A stretch of DNA of 41,962 bases from Flavobacteriales bacterium (GCA_024229195.1 JAAESS010000064.1:1-41962), one strand, 5' to 3'; positions 24,775-33,643 are shown, counted from the first letter of the stretch. Translations and numbers: made by a program. The notes: generated by a model not told the origin, from the sequence alone.

Positions 24775-25920
24775 ATGAAAAAATTAAGTCTAATTGCCAT
24801 CGCTACACTTCTTGGAATTTTTAGTTCCTATGCTCAAGATGAGGTAAACCCTATTACAACTGCTGCACCATTTTTATTGATCGCTCCTGATGCAAGAGCC
24901 GGAGGTTTGGCTGATATGGGAGCTGCTACATCTTCAGATGCCAGTTCCATGCATTATAATGCTGCGAAATATGCCTTTTCGGAATCACAATGGAAGATCG
25001 GGCTCAATTATACACCATGGCTCCGAAATTTAACTAATGATGTGAGTCTTACGAGTTTATTTGTATCAAATAAAATCAATGAAAGAAGTGCCTGGTCATC
25101 AAGTTTGACTTATTTCTCTCTTGGCTCAATAGAGTTGACCGATGGGTCGGGAATTAGCCTTGGTTCTGAAAATCCAAATGAATTTGCCATTGACGGCGCC
25201 TATTCACTGAAGTTGAGCGAGGTTATCTCAATGGCCGTAGGGTTGAGATTTATTCACTCTGACCTTGCTGTTAGAGTTGATAATTCAGAAATTCAAACTG
25301 TAAATACCTTTGCGGTCGATGTTTCGATGTTTTACCAAAGTGAAGAAAAAAATTACAATAGTTTTAATGGTAGATGGAGAGCCGGAGTTAATTTATCCAA
25401 TATGGGACCGAAAGTGGAACTTGTATTGGGTGGTCAAGAAAGCTTCATACCTTCCAATCTAAAAATGGGAGGTGGATTTGATTTTATATTGGATAATGCC
25501 AATACGATCACCACTAACCTTGAGATCAATAAGCTATTGGTACCAACACCTCCAATTCGAGACAATGCCACAGGAGAAATTATCTCAGGAAAAGATGACA
25601 ATGTCGGTTTCCTTCAAGGAATGTTTCAATCATGGTATGATGCACCAAGAGGGTTTGAAGAGGAAATGGAAGAATTTATATGGCAGGCCAGTGCAGAATA
25701 TTTATACAACGAGGTATTTTCTGTTAGAGCCGGTTATTTTCATGAATCTGCCAACAAAGGAAACAGGCAATTCTTTACTTTAGGTGCAGGTTTTAAATTC
25801 AGAAGTACAATCCTTGATGTTTCTTATTTGATCAATGCCTCAGATGTTAACAATCCGCTAGAGAGTACCTTGAGATTCTCCTTAACGATCAACTTGGGTG
25901 ATTCATATGCTTACTTCTAG
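24775..25920 (+). CDS. porV: type IX secretion system outer-membrane protein PorV
   Basis: Outer-membrane beta-barrel of the FadL type that carries cargo from the SprA/Sov translocon to PorU for signal removal. The signal peptide ends near SSYAQ (about residue 20). The conserved opening of the mature protein, TAAPFLLIAPDARAGGLADMGAATS, is followed by alternating amphipathic strands and an aromatic C-terminus (GDSYAYF). The length of 381 residues is normal. It lies 38 bases after porU on the same strand, and the two act as one functional unit in known systems. Confidence 0.94.
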   Translation: MKKLSLIAIATLLGIFSSYAQDEVNPITTAAPFLLIAPDARAGGLADMGAATSSDASSMHYNAAKYAFSESQWKIGLNYTPWLRNLTNDVSLTSLFVSNKINERSAWSSSLTYFSLGSIELTDGSGISLGSENPNEFAIDGAYSLKLSEVISMAVGLRFIHSDLAVRVDNSEIQTVNTFAVDVSMFYQSEEKNYNSFNGRWRAGVNLSNMGPKVELVLGGQESFIPSNLKMGGGFDFILDNANTITTNLEINKLLVPTPPIRDNATGEIISGKDDNVGFLQGMFQSWYDAPRGFEEEMEEFIWQASAEYLYNEVFSVRAGYFHESANKGNRQFFTLGAGFKFRSTILDVSYLINASDVNNPLESTLRFSLTINLGDSYAYF

Positions 25921-26037
25921 GATATAATAAAGTAATCTTAAAAAAAGATTTGGACTTAAAGTATTTTAAAATTTCTTACTTTGAATTTTAGGATTGAAAA
26001 CCCTATATTTAAAGAAATAATTTTAGCAGACTCCAAT

Positions 26038-26523
26038 ATGCATGATCACAAAATTTCAACGAATTTCACCGTTTATGAAAGTTCAGATGAACTTTCTGTT
26101 GTGGAAAAAGAGATGCTGAAAAGAGCCATAGAAGTTAGAGATACGGCATATGCTCGCTACTCTGGTTTTAAGGTTGGTGCCTCAGTACTCATGCAAAATA
26201 ATGATATCATTGTTGGTAATAATCAGGAAAATGCGGCATACCCATCAGGTATGTGTGCTGAAAGGGTTGCCATATGGAGTGCCATGTCAGCTTTTCCTGA
26301 GGGAAGGATCAAGAAGATCTTTATTTCTGCCCGCTCTGAAAAAACTTCGGTTGATCGACCGGTAGCTCCTTGTGGAGCCTGTCGTCAGGCAATCGCTGAA
26401 TATGAAGTAAAACAAGAACGCGACATCGAAATCTTTTTTACCGGTGAAGTTGGCAAAATTGTAAAAGCGTATTCTATCAAAGATTTACTTCCGTGGATGT
26501 TCGATAATTCAATGTTATCATGA
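26038..26523 (+). CDS. cdd: cytidine deaminase
   Basis: Deaminates cytidine and deoxycytidine to the uridine forms in cytosolic pyrimidine salvage. The zinc site is complete: Cys73-Ala-Glu75 in GMCAERVA, and Cys112 and Cys115 in PCGACRQ. Substrate residues appear in NQENAAYPSG. I start at the ATG at 26038 (161 residues). A TTG at 25981 would add 19 residues without family support and would overlap the likely -7 box TTACTTTG (25976-25983). The stop codon overlaps the next gene's ATG (ATGA), so translation is coupled to a truncated haemoglobin. Confidence 0.93.
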   Translation: MHDHKISTNFTVYESSDELSVVEKEMLKRAIEVRDTAYARYSGFKVGASVLMQNNDIIVGNNQENAAYPSGMCAERVAIWSAMSAFPEGRIKKIFISARSEKTSVDRPVAPCGACRQAIAEYEVKQERDIEIFFTGEVGKIVKAYSIKDLLPWMFDNSMLS

Positions 26524-26903
26524 GAAAGGATATTCATTCTCGGGATGATTTGATGCTTGTTGTTCGTGATTTTTACAGCTTGCTTTTTCAAAGTGATGAG
26601 TTAAAAGATTTTTTTGAAGACTTTAAAGATCAAGAAGTTCTGGATAAACACTTGAAAACCTTAGTAGATTTCTGGGACAACACATTGTTCTATTCAGGTA
26701 GTTACAAAAAAAACGCCATGAAGCCGCATATTGAACTTCATGAAAAAAAAAGTATCCATAGTGATCATTTCAATGAATGGCTAAGCTTATTAACCAAAGC
26801 AATCGATAAGAATTTCGCAGGAGTTAATACCCAAACTATGAAAAACAGAGCGCTCTCAATAGCCAGAGTGATGAAAATCAAGTTAGGGCTTGAGACAAGC
26901 TAG
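26520..26903 (+). CDS. group III truncated haemoglobin
   Basis: A 127-residue haem protein of the 2-over-2 globin fold, cytosolic. Features typical of group III are the opening KDIHSRDDLMLVVRDFYSLL, the block LVDFWDNTLFYSG, then KPHIELHEK and the proximal-His helix HSDHFNEWL. Group III members are proposed to handle nitric oxide, cyanide-like ligands or oxygen, but no common role is proven. The ATG overlaps the cdd stop by 4 bases. Pairing with a pyrimidine salvage gene has no obvious metabolic reason and may only reflect gene packing. Confidence 0.9.
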   Translation: MRKDIHSRDDLMLVVRDFYSLLFQSDELKDFFEDFKDQEVLDKHLKTLVDFWDNTLFYSGSYKKNAMKPHIELHEKKSIHSDHFNEWLSLLTKAIDKNFAGVNTQTMKNRALSIARVMKIKLGLETS

Positions 26904-26908
26904 AAATT

Positions 26909-26984
26909 TTTGTGTTTTTTACTATGCATGCATAATATATTTTTATATATTTACGCCTGACAAATTTGTCATAAATCTCATCCA
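26909..26984 (+). promoter_or_regulatory. control region of the FabH-like gene with a 14-bp palindrome
   Basis: TTTG (26909-26912), 23 bases, TATATTTT (26936-26943, one mismatch) form a promoter candidate. Between it and the ATG at 26985 is TGACAAATTTGTCA (26958-26971), a perfect palindrome in the place where a repressor would block elongation or initiation. Confidence 0.45.
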
Positions 26985-28043
26985 ATGAGTTCAATAATAA
27001 GTGGTACCGGAAGCTATATTCCAAAAGAAATTCAGTCAAACAAGGTTTTCCTTGAAAATGAATTTTATGATACCAATCATCTTCCACTTGAAGATAATAA
27101 TGAGGTCATTATTGAAAAATTCAAAAAGATTACAGGAATAGAAGAACGCAGGTATCTGTCTGATGAGCTTGATAATAGTGATATCGCGGCAATAGCTGCC
27201 AAAAGAGCCATCAAAGAAGCTGATATTGATCCCGAAAGCATTGATCAGATCATTGTTGCTCATAATTTTGGTAATCTTGTTGGAAATGGGAAACAAACAG
27301 ATATGCTCCCAAGTATTGCTTCGAAAGTCAAACATTTATTGGGCATTTCTAATCCCAACTGTGTCGCTTATGACATCGTATTTGGCTGCCCGGGTTGGAT
27401 ACAGGGGATGATTCAGGCAGATCAATTCATTCAATCAGGTCTAGCTTCGAGATGTTTGGTTATCGGATCTGAAACACTTTCAAGAATTATTGACCCTAAT
27501 GACAGAGATTCTATGATCTATGCTGATGGTGCAGGGGCTTGTATTTTAGAAAAAGGAATCAAACCGGAAAAAGGGATAATGAGTTATGCCAGCCAGACTT
27601 TTACCTTAGAAGAATCAAATTATATATTTTTTGGTGAATCGAACAAGAAGGACAGTGATGATACTTTTTATTTGAAGATGCATGGTCGAAAAATATATGA
27701 ATTTGCCTTAAACAAGGTGCCTTCGGCGATGAAACTTGCATTAGAGAAATCAGGAATTCCTATTGAAAAAGTAAAAAAGATTCTTATCCATCAGGCAAAT
27801 GAAAAAATGGATGAAGCTATTATCAAAAGGTTTTATCGACTTTTCAAAACGAAGGTACCCGATGGAATTATGCCCATGAGCATAAATAAATTAGGAAATA
27901 GTTCTGTTGCCACTGTTCCTACCCTACTCGATCTTATTCTCAATAAAAAACTTGATGAACATCAGATATCTGAAGGTGATGCTATCATTCTTGCCTCTGT
28001 AGGAGCTGGTATGAATATCAATGCCTTGGTTTATCAATACTAA
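26985..28043 (+). CDS. beta-ketoacyl-ACP synthase III family protein (FabH-like)
   Basis: A thiolase-fold condensing enzyme. The catalytic triad is visible: Cys135 in VFGCPGW, His at about 269 in LIHQANEKM and Asn at about 304 in LGNSSVAT. FabH enzymes start fatty acid synthesis from acyl-CoA and malonyl-ACP. The gene stands alone, away from acpP, fabD, fabF or plsX, and has an extended N-terminal loop (about 25-45) relative to E. coli FabH (352 against about 317 residues). It could therefore be a second, specialised synthase, for example for branched starters or a secondary lipid, but the substrate cannot be read. A palindrome just upstream suggests regulation. Confidence 0.88.
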   Translation: MSSIISGTGSYIPKEIQSNKVFLENEFYDTNHLPLEDNNEVIIEKFKKITGIEERRYLSDELDNSDIAAIAAKRAIKEADIDPESIDQIIVAHNFGNLVGNGKQTDMLPSIASKVKHLLGISNPNCVAYDIVFGCPGWIQGMIQADQFIQSGLASRCLVIGSETLSRIIDPNDRDSMIYADGAGACILEKGIKPEKGIMSYASQTFTLEESNYIFFGESNKKDSDDTFYLKMHGRKIYEFALNKVPSAMKLALEKSGIPIEKVKKILIHQANEKMDEAIIKRFYRLFKTKVPDGIMPMSINKLGNSSVATVPTLLDLILNKKLDEHQISEGDAIILASVGAGMNINALVYQY

Positions 28044-28072
28044 AAAAACAGTACTATATTTTTTATTTGTGA

Positions 28073-28101
28073 TTGCTAATTCGTAAAATTAGTTAATTTT
28101 G
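28073..28101 (+). promoter_or_regulatory. promoter of the DUF5362-type gene
   Basis: TTG (28073-28075), 18 bases, TAATTTTG (28094-28101), a full -7 match, 19 bases before the ATG at 28121. Confidence 0.6.
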
Positions 28102-28120
28102 AATTAAAAAAACTACTGCC

Positions 28121-28528
28121 ATGCAACTTAGCGACCAAGCAAAACAATATCTTTTAGAGGCCTCTAAATGGGCAAATTTTATAGCTATTGTAGGATTTAT
28201 TGCAATCGGATTACTGATCATTATGTCATTTTCAATTGGAACTATTTTGGCCAGTCTTCCGGAGGGATCACTGGGAGGACTTCCTCCTAAATTCTTTTCA
28301 TTTTTCTATCTAATTGCTGCAGGAATTTACTTTATTCCTGTTTTTTTCCTTTTTCAATTTGGTCAAAAAGTAAAACAAGCCATTGTAGAAGATAACCATA
28401 ATCTAATGACTTTTGGTTTAAAGAAATTGCGATCTCACTACAAGTTTATCGGGATTTTGTTTATTATTTTTATTGCACTTTACTTTTTTCTCATTCTCTT
28501 TGGAGCCTTTAGCGCTTTGTTTGTATAG
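28121..28528 (+). CDS. DUF5362-type integral membrane protein
   Basis: A 135-residue inner-membrane protein with four hydrophobic segments, roughly 18-38, 40-55 (weaker), 62-85 and 108-132, and a charged linker QKVKQAIVEDNHNLMTFGLKKLRSHYK. The opening LSDQAKQYLLEASKWANFIAIVGFI matches what I recall of DUF5362. No function is known. It has its own promoter and converges on pepE with 8 bases between the stops, so no terminator is visible between them. Confidence 0.75.
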   Translation: MQLSDQAKQYLLEASKWANFIAIVGFIAIGLLIIMSFSIGTILASLPEGSLGGLPPKFFSFFYLIAAGIYFIPVFFLFQFGQKVKQAIVEDNHNLMTFGLKKLRSHYKFIGILFIIFIALYFFLILFGAFSALFV

Positions 28529-28536
28529 CAAAATAC

Positions 28537-29244
28537 TCAAATCAGTTGTTGTAGATCACTATTGGGCGGTAATTCAAATGGGGCTTTACCCTGTTTAAAA
28601 ATTCTTGCATTAAATTCTCCTTTTAGTAGCATTTGTTTATCCTTTACTGAGATCCAGCTTCCTTCTCTCAGACCAATCACTGTGGTATTATTACAACTAT
28701 GAAACTCCTTAATTCTGGTTTCTCTGGTCTCCCCCTTATGTTTGGAATCAGGGTCCGGATCTAGATAATGCGGATTGATATTGAAAGGTATCATACCAAG
28801 TGCCTCCAATGTTTCAGGATGAACAATGGGCATATCATTTGTAGTCTTTACCGATAGGCCGACGATATTACTACCTGCACTGGTTCCAAGGTAAGGAATT
28901 CCATTTTCCAACCGCTTTTTTAAAGGCTTGATCAGGTCTTGACGATACAACTGATCAACCAAAACAAAAGTATTTCCTCCGCCAACAAAAACAGCTTCAG
29001 CCTGATCAATGGCCAGTTTTGCATCATCAAACTCATGGATGCCTTTTACCGCAAAAGAAAAATCCTTTAATGCCTCTGCCACAATACTTGTGTAGGAATC
29101 ATAACTAATTCCTCCGGGTCTGGCATAAGGAATAAATAAAAGAGTATTAATTCCTTTAAAATGCTCTTTTAGTTCAGGTAACAGGTATTGAAGAAAATGG
29201 CCGCCGAAAATTGTAGAAGTACTTGCTACGAGTAAGTTTTTCAT
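28537..29244 (-). CDS. pepE: peptidase E (alpha-aspartyl dipeptidase)
   Basis: Serine peptidase of family S51 that splits Asp-X dipeptides in the cytosol. The nucleophile Ser122 lies in GTSAGSN and the His159 partner in NPHYLDPD, close to the Salmonella enzyme's S120 and H157. The length of 235 residues is standard. The start is clear, with an excellent promoter 14 bases upstream and a very short leader. It is divergent from the secreted protein gene at 29341. Confidence 0.94.
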   Translation of the reverse strand: MKNLLVASTSTIFGGHFLQYLLPELKEHFKGINTLLFIPYARPGGISYDSYTSIVAEALKDFSFAVKGIHEFDDAKLAIDQAEAVFVGGGNTFVLVDQLYRQDLIKPLKKRLENGIPYLGTSAGSNIVGLSVKTTNDMPIVHPETLEALGMIPFNINPHYLDPDPDSKHKGETRETRIKEFHSCNNTTVIGLREGSWISVKDKQMLLKGEFNARIFKQGKAPFELPPNSDLQQLI

Positions 29245-29257
29245 ATTCTTGTTTTCA

Positions 29258-29287
29258 CAAAATTAGGTAAAGTCATCCTTTAACAAA
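29258..29287 (-). promoter_or_regulatory. pepE promoter
   Basis: On the minus strand TTTG (29287-29284), 18 bases, TAATTTTG (29265-29258). Both boxes match fully. The ATG at 29244 leaves a leader of only about ten bases. Confidence 0.65.
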
Positions 29288-29340
29288 ACATTATAACGAC
29301 AATAATATTTATTTTGGCCTAAGAATCGTTTCTTTGAATA

Positions 29341-30117
29341 ATGAATCGGTTCCCCCTTCTGTGTTTCCTTTTTATCTGGTTTTCCGCCTCTGGTCAGGAA
29401 AACAGGGTATTGATTACAGGAAAAGTAAAAAATGATTCTATTCCTATTGAAAACGTTCATATCATTAATAAAAACTCCCAAAAAGGAACCATCACTAATC
29501 GATTGGGACAGTTTAAGATTTCAGTGACCGATAAAGATACGCTGATGATCTCTGACATACAGTATAGCAATAAGATAATTGTTATCAGTCAAGATAATTT
29601 ACTTAACAAGTATTTGGAAATCAACTTACTAGAGCTCACTAACGAACTTGATGAGGTCATTGTTAAGCAATTTGATGATATGTCTGAAGAACTCGGACTT
29701 CCCAATGCAGGAAAAAAACCATTAAATAAGCTGGAGAGAAATCTAAACCACTACAGTCAGAAGTCTACTCCAATTGTGATCCTGGAAGCCTTACTTTTTA
29801 AACCAGGGGGCATCGATGATGTCTATAATATTATTTCCGGGAATAGAAAACGCGACCGAAAACTCAAGGCACTTATTGATGAAGATCGAATGACCGCTTC
29901 AAAACAGGATTATGTCATTAAAATAAAGGATCATTTTCAAGAAGATTTTTTTATCAAGTCTGTCAAAATTGATAAGGAACATATCAATAGTTATATTTTT
30001 TATTGTATGCCTCAGGGCATTGGAGAACTGTATGACAAAGGCCGACTCATTGAAGTAATCGATATTTTACTCAAAAGTAAAGACTCTTATTTTGAATCTC
30101 TAACAGAACCGGAATGA
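29341..30117 (+). CDS. secreted carboxypeptidase-regulatory-like domain protein
   Basis: A signal peptide (MNRFPLLCFLFIWFSASGQ) is followed by a beta-sandwich domain of the CarboxypepD_reg type at about 22-105: ITGKVKNDSIPIENVHIINK, GTITNRLGQFKISV. This module is common at the front of TonB-dependent receptors, but here there is no barrel. The C-terminal 150 residues (KLERNLNHYSQKS, PGGIDDVYNIISGNRKRDRK) are soluble and resemble the many stand-alone 'carboxypeptidase-like regulatory' proteins of flavobacteria. These are likely periplasmic or outer-membrane-facing, with no defined function. It ends 6 bases before the convergent alkA-like gene. Confidence 0.82.
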   Translation: MNRFPLLCFLFIWFSASGQENRVLITGKVKNDSIPIENVHIINKNSQKGTITNRLGQFKISVTDKDTLMISDIQYSNKIIVISQDNLLNKYLEINLLELTNELDEVIVKQFDDMSEELGLPNAGKKPLNKLERNLNHYSQKSTPIVILEALLFKPGGIDDVYNIISGNRKRDRKLKALIDEDRMTASKQDYVIKIKDHFQEDFFIKSVKIDKEHINSYIFYCMPQGIGELYDKGRLIEVIDILLKSKDSYFESLTEPE

Positions 30118-30123
30118 TCAGGA

Positions 30124-30732
30124 TCATGTCCCCAAAATTTTCCATAAATATTTAGAAGCTGCCGTTCTGTAGGGATCCCAGACTCTTGCAATGTCAGTCA
30201 TTCTTGTCTTGAGTTCTTTTTTCTCAAGTTGAATCTTATAAAGCGCTTTCATAGCATTTTGAATACCTAGATCATCAACAGGAAAAACATTGGGACGATC
30301 CATAGGAAACATCAAGATCATCTGAACTGTCCATTTCCCTACACCTTTTATCTGACTTAAGTAATCAATGATTTCTTCATCTGACTTTGTCTGGAGATAA
30401 TCAAAAGTCATATCATTGGATAATTTGAATTCTGCAACATTCTTTACATAATTTACCTTACTGTTAGATAAACCAATCCCTCTTAGAATATCATGATCTT
30501 TCGACAAAAGACTCTCTGGATCCGGATAACCCTGAACAAACAGATCCGTAAACCTGTTCCAGATAATTTTTACAACTTTGGTGGAAAGCTGCTGAGAAAC
30601 AATAGAACCTAATAGAGAGTGATAGATATCGATATTCAGCTCTGGACGTATCTCAATATTGAGGTCCGCAATCGCTTTGTATAAAATCTCATCTCTTTTA
30701 AGGTGCTTTAATATCTCTTTATTTGTGCTCAA
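30124..30732 (-). CDS. DNA-3-methyladenine glycosylase (AlkA-like, HhH-GPD)
   Basis: Base-excision repair enzyme that removes alkylated purines. The helix-hairpin-helix IKGVGKWTVQMIL (128-140) and the catalytic Asp154 in FPVDDLGIQ define the HhH-GPD family. There is no iron-sulfur cluster loop and no N-terminal AlkA domain, so it is the short form. The start is a TTG at 30732, since no ATG occurs in the first 100 codons and the family N-terminus lies here. It diverges from the DUF6702-type gene, whose promoter overlaps this start region. Confidence 0.88.
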   Translation of the reverse strand: MSTNKEILKHLKRDEILYKAIADLNIEIRPELNIDIYHSLLGSIVSQQLSTKVVKIIWNRFTDLFVQGYPDPESLLSKDHDILRGIGLSNSKVNYVKNVAEFKLSNDMTFDYLQTKSDEEIIDYLSQIKGVGKWTVQMILMFPMDRPNVFPVDDLGIQNAMKALYKIQLEKKELKTRMTDIARVWDPYRTAASKYLWKILGT

Positions 30733-30745
30733 GTTTAACTTTTTA

Positions 30746-30780
30746 TTTGATATTTATAATTGATAGTCTGTGTACATTTG
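30746..30780 (+). promoter_or_regulatory. promoter of the DUF6702-type gene
   Basis: TTTG (30746-30749), 23 bases, TACATTTG (30773-30780), a full -7 match. It overlaps the GTG at 30770, which rules that codon out as a start for the gene and supports the ATG at 30809. Confidence 0.55.
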
Positions 30781-30808
30781 CAACATTAAAAATAATACTT
30801 TTATTCAG

Positions 30809-31306
30809 ATGACACGCTTTCGCAACATGATTTGGCTATTGATCATTCCTTTACTTGCCTTTGGAATTCATAAACATTATATCAGCCTTACAAAAATAGA
30901 ATTCATTAAAGAGGAAAAAGCAGTTCAAATTACCATGAAATTTTTTCTGGATGATATAGAACTTGCATTGGAAAACCGAATAGGAGAATCAATGGAACTG
31001 GCTTCAAAATATGAAAATAAATTAGCTGATAAATACTTAGAAACCTATATCAGACAAAAATTCAAGATTTGGATCGATGAAAAAGAAATGACTTATAATT
31101 TTTTGGGAAAGGAATATGATAACAACGAAGTGTTCTTTTATATTGAACTCCAAAACATTGATAAAATCAATACAATTGAAGTTGAAAATAGTATGTTGTT
31201 TGAAACATATGCAGAACAACAAAATTACATTAAGTTCACTATCGAAGAAACTCAGAAAACTTTTATTCTGGTAAAATCTAATGTGAAAGAAATGTTAAAA
31301 CTTTAA
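30809..31306 (+). CDS. DUF6702-type protein
   Basis: A 165-residue protein with a signal peptide or anchor (MTRFRNMIWLLIIPLLAFGIHKHY) and a beta-rich soluble part: KIEFIKEEKAVQITMKFFLDDIELAL, then WIDEKEMTYNFLGKEYDNNEVFFYIEL. The pattern is what I recall of DUF6702, often found beside M1 peptidases in flavobacteria, with no known function. I start at the ATG at 30809 because the promoter's -7 box covers the alternative GTG at 30770. The M1 peptidase follows after 66 bases on the same strand, and the two may be transcribed together. Confidence 0.8.
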   Translation: MTRFRNMIWLLIIPLLAFGIHKHYISLTKIEFIKEEKAVQITMKFFLDDIELALENRIGESMELASKYENKLADKYLETYIRQKFKIWIDEKEMTYNFLGKEYDNNEVFFYIELQNIDKINTIEVENSMLFETYAEQQNYIKFTIEETQKTFILVKSNVKEMLKL

Positions 31307-31372
31307 GCATTTTTCATATTTATATTAAAATCGCTATTTTCGGCGGAGACATTGAAAAAACTACTACATGAT

Positions 31373-33643
31373 ATGAAGAAATTTACATTATTTATCGCAG
31401 CAATATTGATCAGTTCAATCGGTTTTGCTCAGGAAGGTGAAACAACCAAGGAAAAGCAACAAGGACATTATAATATCAGTAAGTTTAGACAGTTAAAGCA
31501 GGAATTACCTACGCCAAACATCTACAGAACAGCATCAGGAGCTCCAGGTCATGAATATTATCAGCAAAAAGCAGATTATAAAATGGATATCATCCTAGAT
31601 GATGAAAACCAGAGAATTTATGGAGAGGAACTCATAACCTATTTTAATAACTCACCGGATGAACTTGAATATTTATGGGTTCAATTGGATCAAAATATCA
31701 GGGCACCGGATGCAATCACAAATGATGTGCAGGGATCTGGAGCTTCGACCATGTATAATCCAAAGAAATTTACTGAAGAATTTCTCGGGAAACCTTTTCC
31801 AGGAGGATTTCATATAGATTATGTTAAAAATGCATCAGATGGAGACATGGATTATGTTGTGAATAATACAATGATGAGAATTGATCTTCCCAAAGTATTA
31901 AAGACAGGAGAAAAAGTGAGCTTTAAAATTAAATGGTGGTATAATATTCCGAATCATGTAATTGATGGAGGGAGATCTGGTTTTGAACATTTTGAAGATG
32001 GAAATAACAATTATGTAATTGCTCAGTTTTTCCCAAGAATGGCAGTATACAATGACGTAGAAGGATGGCAAAACCTTCAGTTTCTTGGAAGAGGTGAATT
32101 TGCACTCGTCTTTGGGGATTATGAAGTCAATATCACTACGCCTGCCGATCATATTCTTGACGGAACCGGTGTAATCACTAATCGCAAGGAAATGCTTACT
32201 TCGAAGCAGTGGAAAAGATATGAAAAGGCTTTGAAATCTTATGATGATCCTGTTGTGATTGTGACCCAGGAAGAAGCTGAAGAAAATGAGAAAAAAATTT
32301 CGAAAAAAACCAAAACCTGGAAGCTGAAAGCTAAAAACGTGCGTGATTTTGCATTTGCTTCTTCAAGAAAATATATTTTGGATGGCCAGGCAGTAAAAAT
32401 TGGAGATCGTTCAGTTATGGCAATCTCCTTATATTCCAGAGAAGGTAATCCATTATGGGGTGAATATTCAACAAGAGTAGTAGCAAGTACTTTAAAGTCT
32501 TACTCTGCGCAAATGTTTGACTATCCTTATCACAAGGCCATTTCAGTTCATGCTCAAAGACAAGGTATGGAGTATCCTATGATCTGTTTTAATTTTGGAA
32601 GACCAAAACCAGACGGAACTTATTCTGAAAGAACCAGAAACGGAATGATCGGAGTGATCATTCACGAAGTTGGACACAACTGGTTCCCAATGATCATCAA
32701 TTCGGATGAACGCCAATGGGGCTGGATGGATGAAGGTTTGAACACCTTTGCTCAATTGCTTGCAGAACAAGATTTTGAACCTGGATTCCCATCACGAGGG
32801 TACCCAAAAAATGTAGTGTCTTATATGGATGGAGACCAAAGTAGAATAACTCCAATCATGACGCAACATGACAATGTTTTTAATAGTGGTGCCAATGCCT
32901 ATTCTAAACCGGCAGCGGGCTTATACATTTTGAGAGAAGTCGTGTTAGGACATGATCTTTTTGACAAAGCTTTTAAAACCTATGCCGAAAGATGGAGATT
33001 TAAACATCCTACACCTGCTGACTTTTTTAGAACCATGGAAGATGCCTCAGGGACAGATCTTGATTGGTTTTGGAGAGGATGGTTCTACACAACTGACTAT
33101 ACTGATATAGGTATTAAGGATATCAAAAAATACAAGGTAACTGATGAACCAAGTGAAAGAGCCATCAGTATGTATAAAAGGTATGGTATGACTAAAGACG
33201 ATTTAAAAGGCAGATATCTTTTCTTGACTGAAATGGATGCGAATGAAAAATCAACAGCGACTGGCGCTGATTCGTATGCAGACATCTCAACTTTAACAGA
33301 ATATCTCTCAGATAATTTTACGGAAGCTGAAAGAGCAGAGCTAAAGAATACCAAGTATTTTTATGAAATTGTATTTGAAAAACCAGGAGGACTGGTAATG
33401 CCTATTTTAGCTGAGATCACTTACGCGGATGGAAGCAAGGAAAACAAATATTACCCTGCAGAAATATGGAGATTCAATGATAAAGAAGTGAGAAAAGTAT
33501 TGGGCTCTGAAAAAGAGATCACAGCAATCGTAATTGATCCAAATCAACTCACATCGGATGTAAATCAGGATAACAATAGTTGGCCGAAAAAAGAACAAGA
33601 TTCGAAATTCGACACTTTCAAAAAGAAATCCGTTAATGACTAA
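31373..33643 (+). CDS. secreted M1-family zinc metallopeptidase
   Basis: An aminopeptidase-like gluzincin with signal peptide MKKFTLFIAAILISSIGFAQ, so periplasmic or outside the inner membrane. The zinc site HEVGHNW (about 429-435) is followed by the third ligand Glu in WMDEGLN about 20 residues on. The substrate-side GxMEN-like element appears as QGMEYPMI. N-terminal beta-saddle and C-terminal regions are complete; no type IX C-terminal signal is evident. I start at the ATG at 31373, not the TTG at 31352, because only the former gives a standard signal peptide. Proteins of this size (756 residues) are usual in flavobacteria and probably digest peptides in the periplasm. Confidence 0.9.
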   Translation: MKKFTLFIAAILISSIGFAQEGETTKEKQQGHYNISKFRQLKQELPTPNIYRTASGAPGHEYYQQKADYKMDIILDDENQRIYGEELITYFNNSPDELEYLWVQLDQNIRAPDAITNDVQGSGASTMYNPKKFTEEFLGKPFPGGFHIDYVKNASDGDMDYVVNNTMMRIDLPKVLKTGEKVSFKIKWWYNIPNHVIDGGRSGFEHFEDGNNNYVIAQFFPRMAVYNDVEGWQNLQFLGRGEFALVFGDYEVNITTPADHILDGTGVITNRKEMLTSKQWKRYEKALKSYDDPVVIVTQEEAEENEKKISKKTKTWKLKAKNVRDFAFASSRKYILDGQAVKIGDRSVMAISLYSREGNPLWGEYSTRVVASTLKSYSAQMFDYPYHKAISVHAQRQGMEYPMICFNFGRPKPDGTYSERTRNGMIGVIIHEVGHNWFPMIINSDERQWGWMDEGLNTFAQLLAEQDFEPGFPSRGYPKNVVSYMDGDQSRITPIMTQHDNVFNSGANAYSKPAAGLYILREVVLGHDLFDKAFKTYAERWRFKHPTPADFFRTMEDASGTDLDWFWRGWFYTTDYTDIGIKDIKKYKVTDEPSERAISMYKRYGMTKDDLKGRYLFLTEMDANEKSTATGADSYADISTLTEYLSDNFTEAERAELKNTKYFYEIVFEKPGGLVMPILAEITYADGSKENKYYPAEIWRFNDKEVRKVLGSEKEITAIVIDPNQLTSDVNQDNNSWPKKEQDSKFDTFKKKSVND

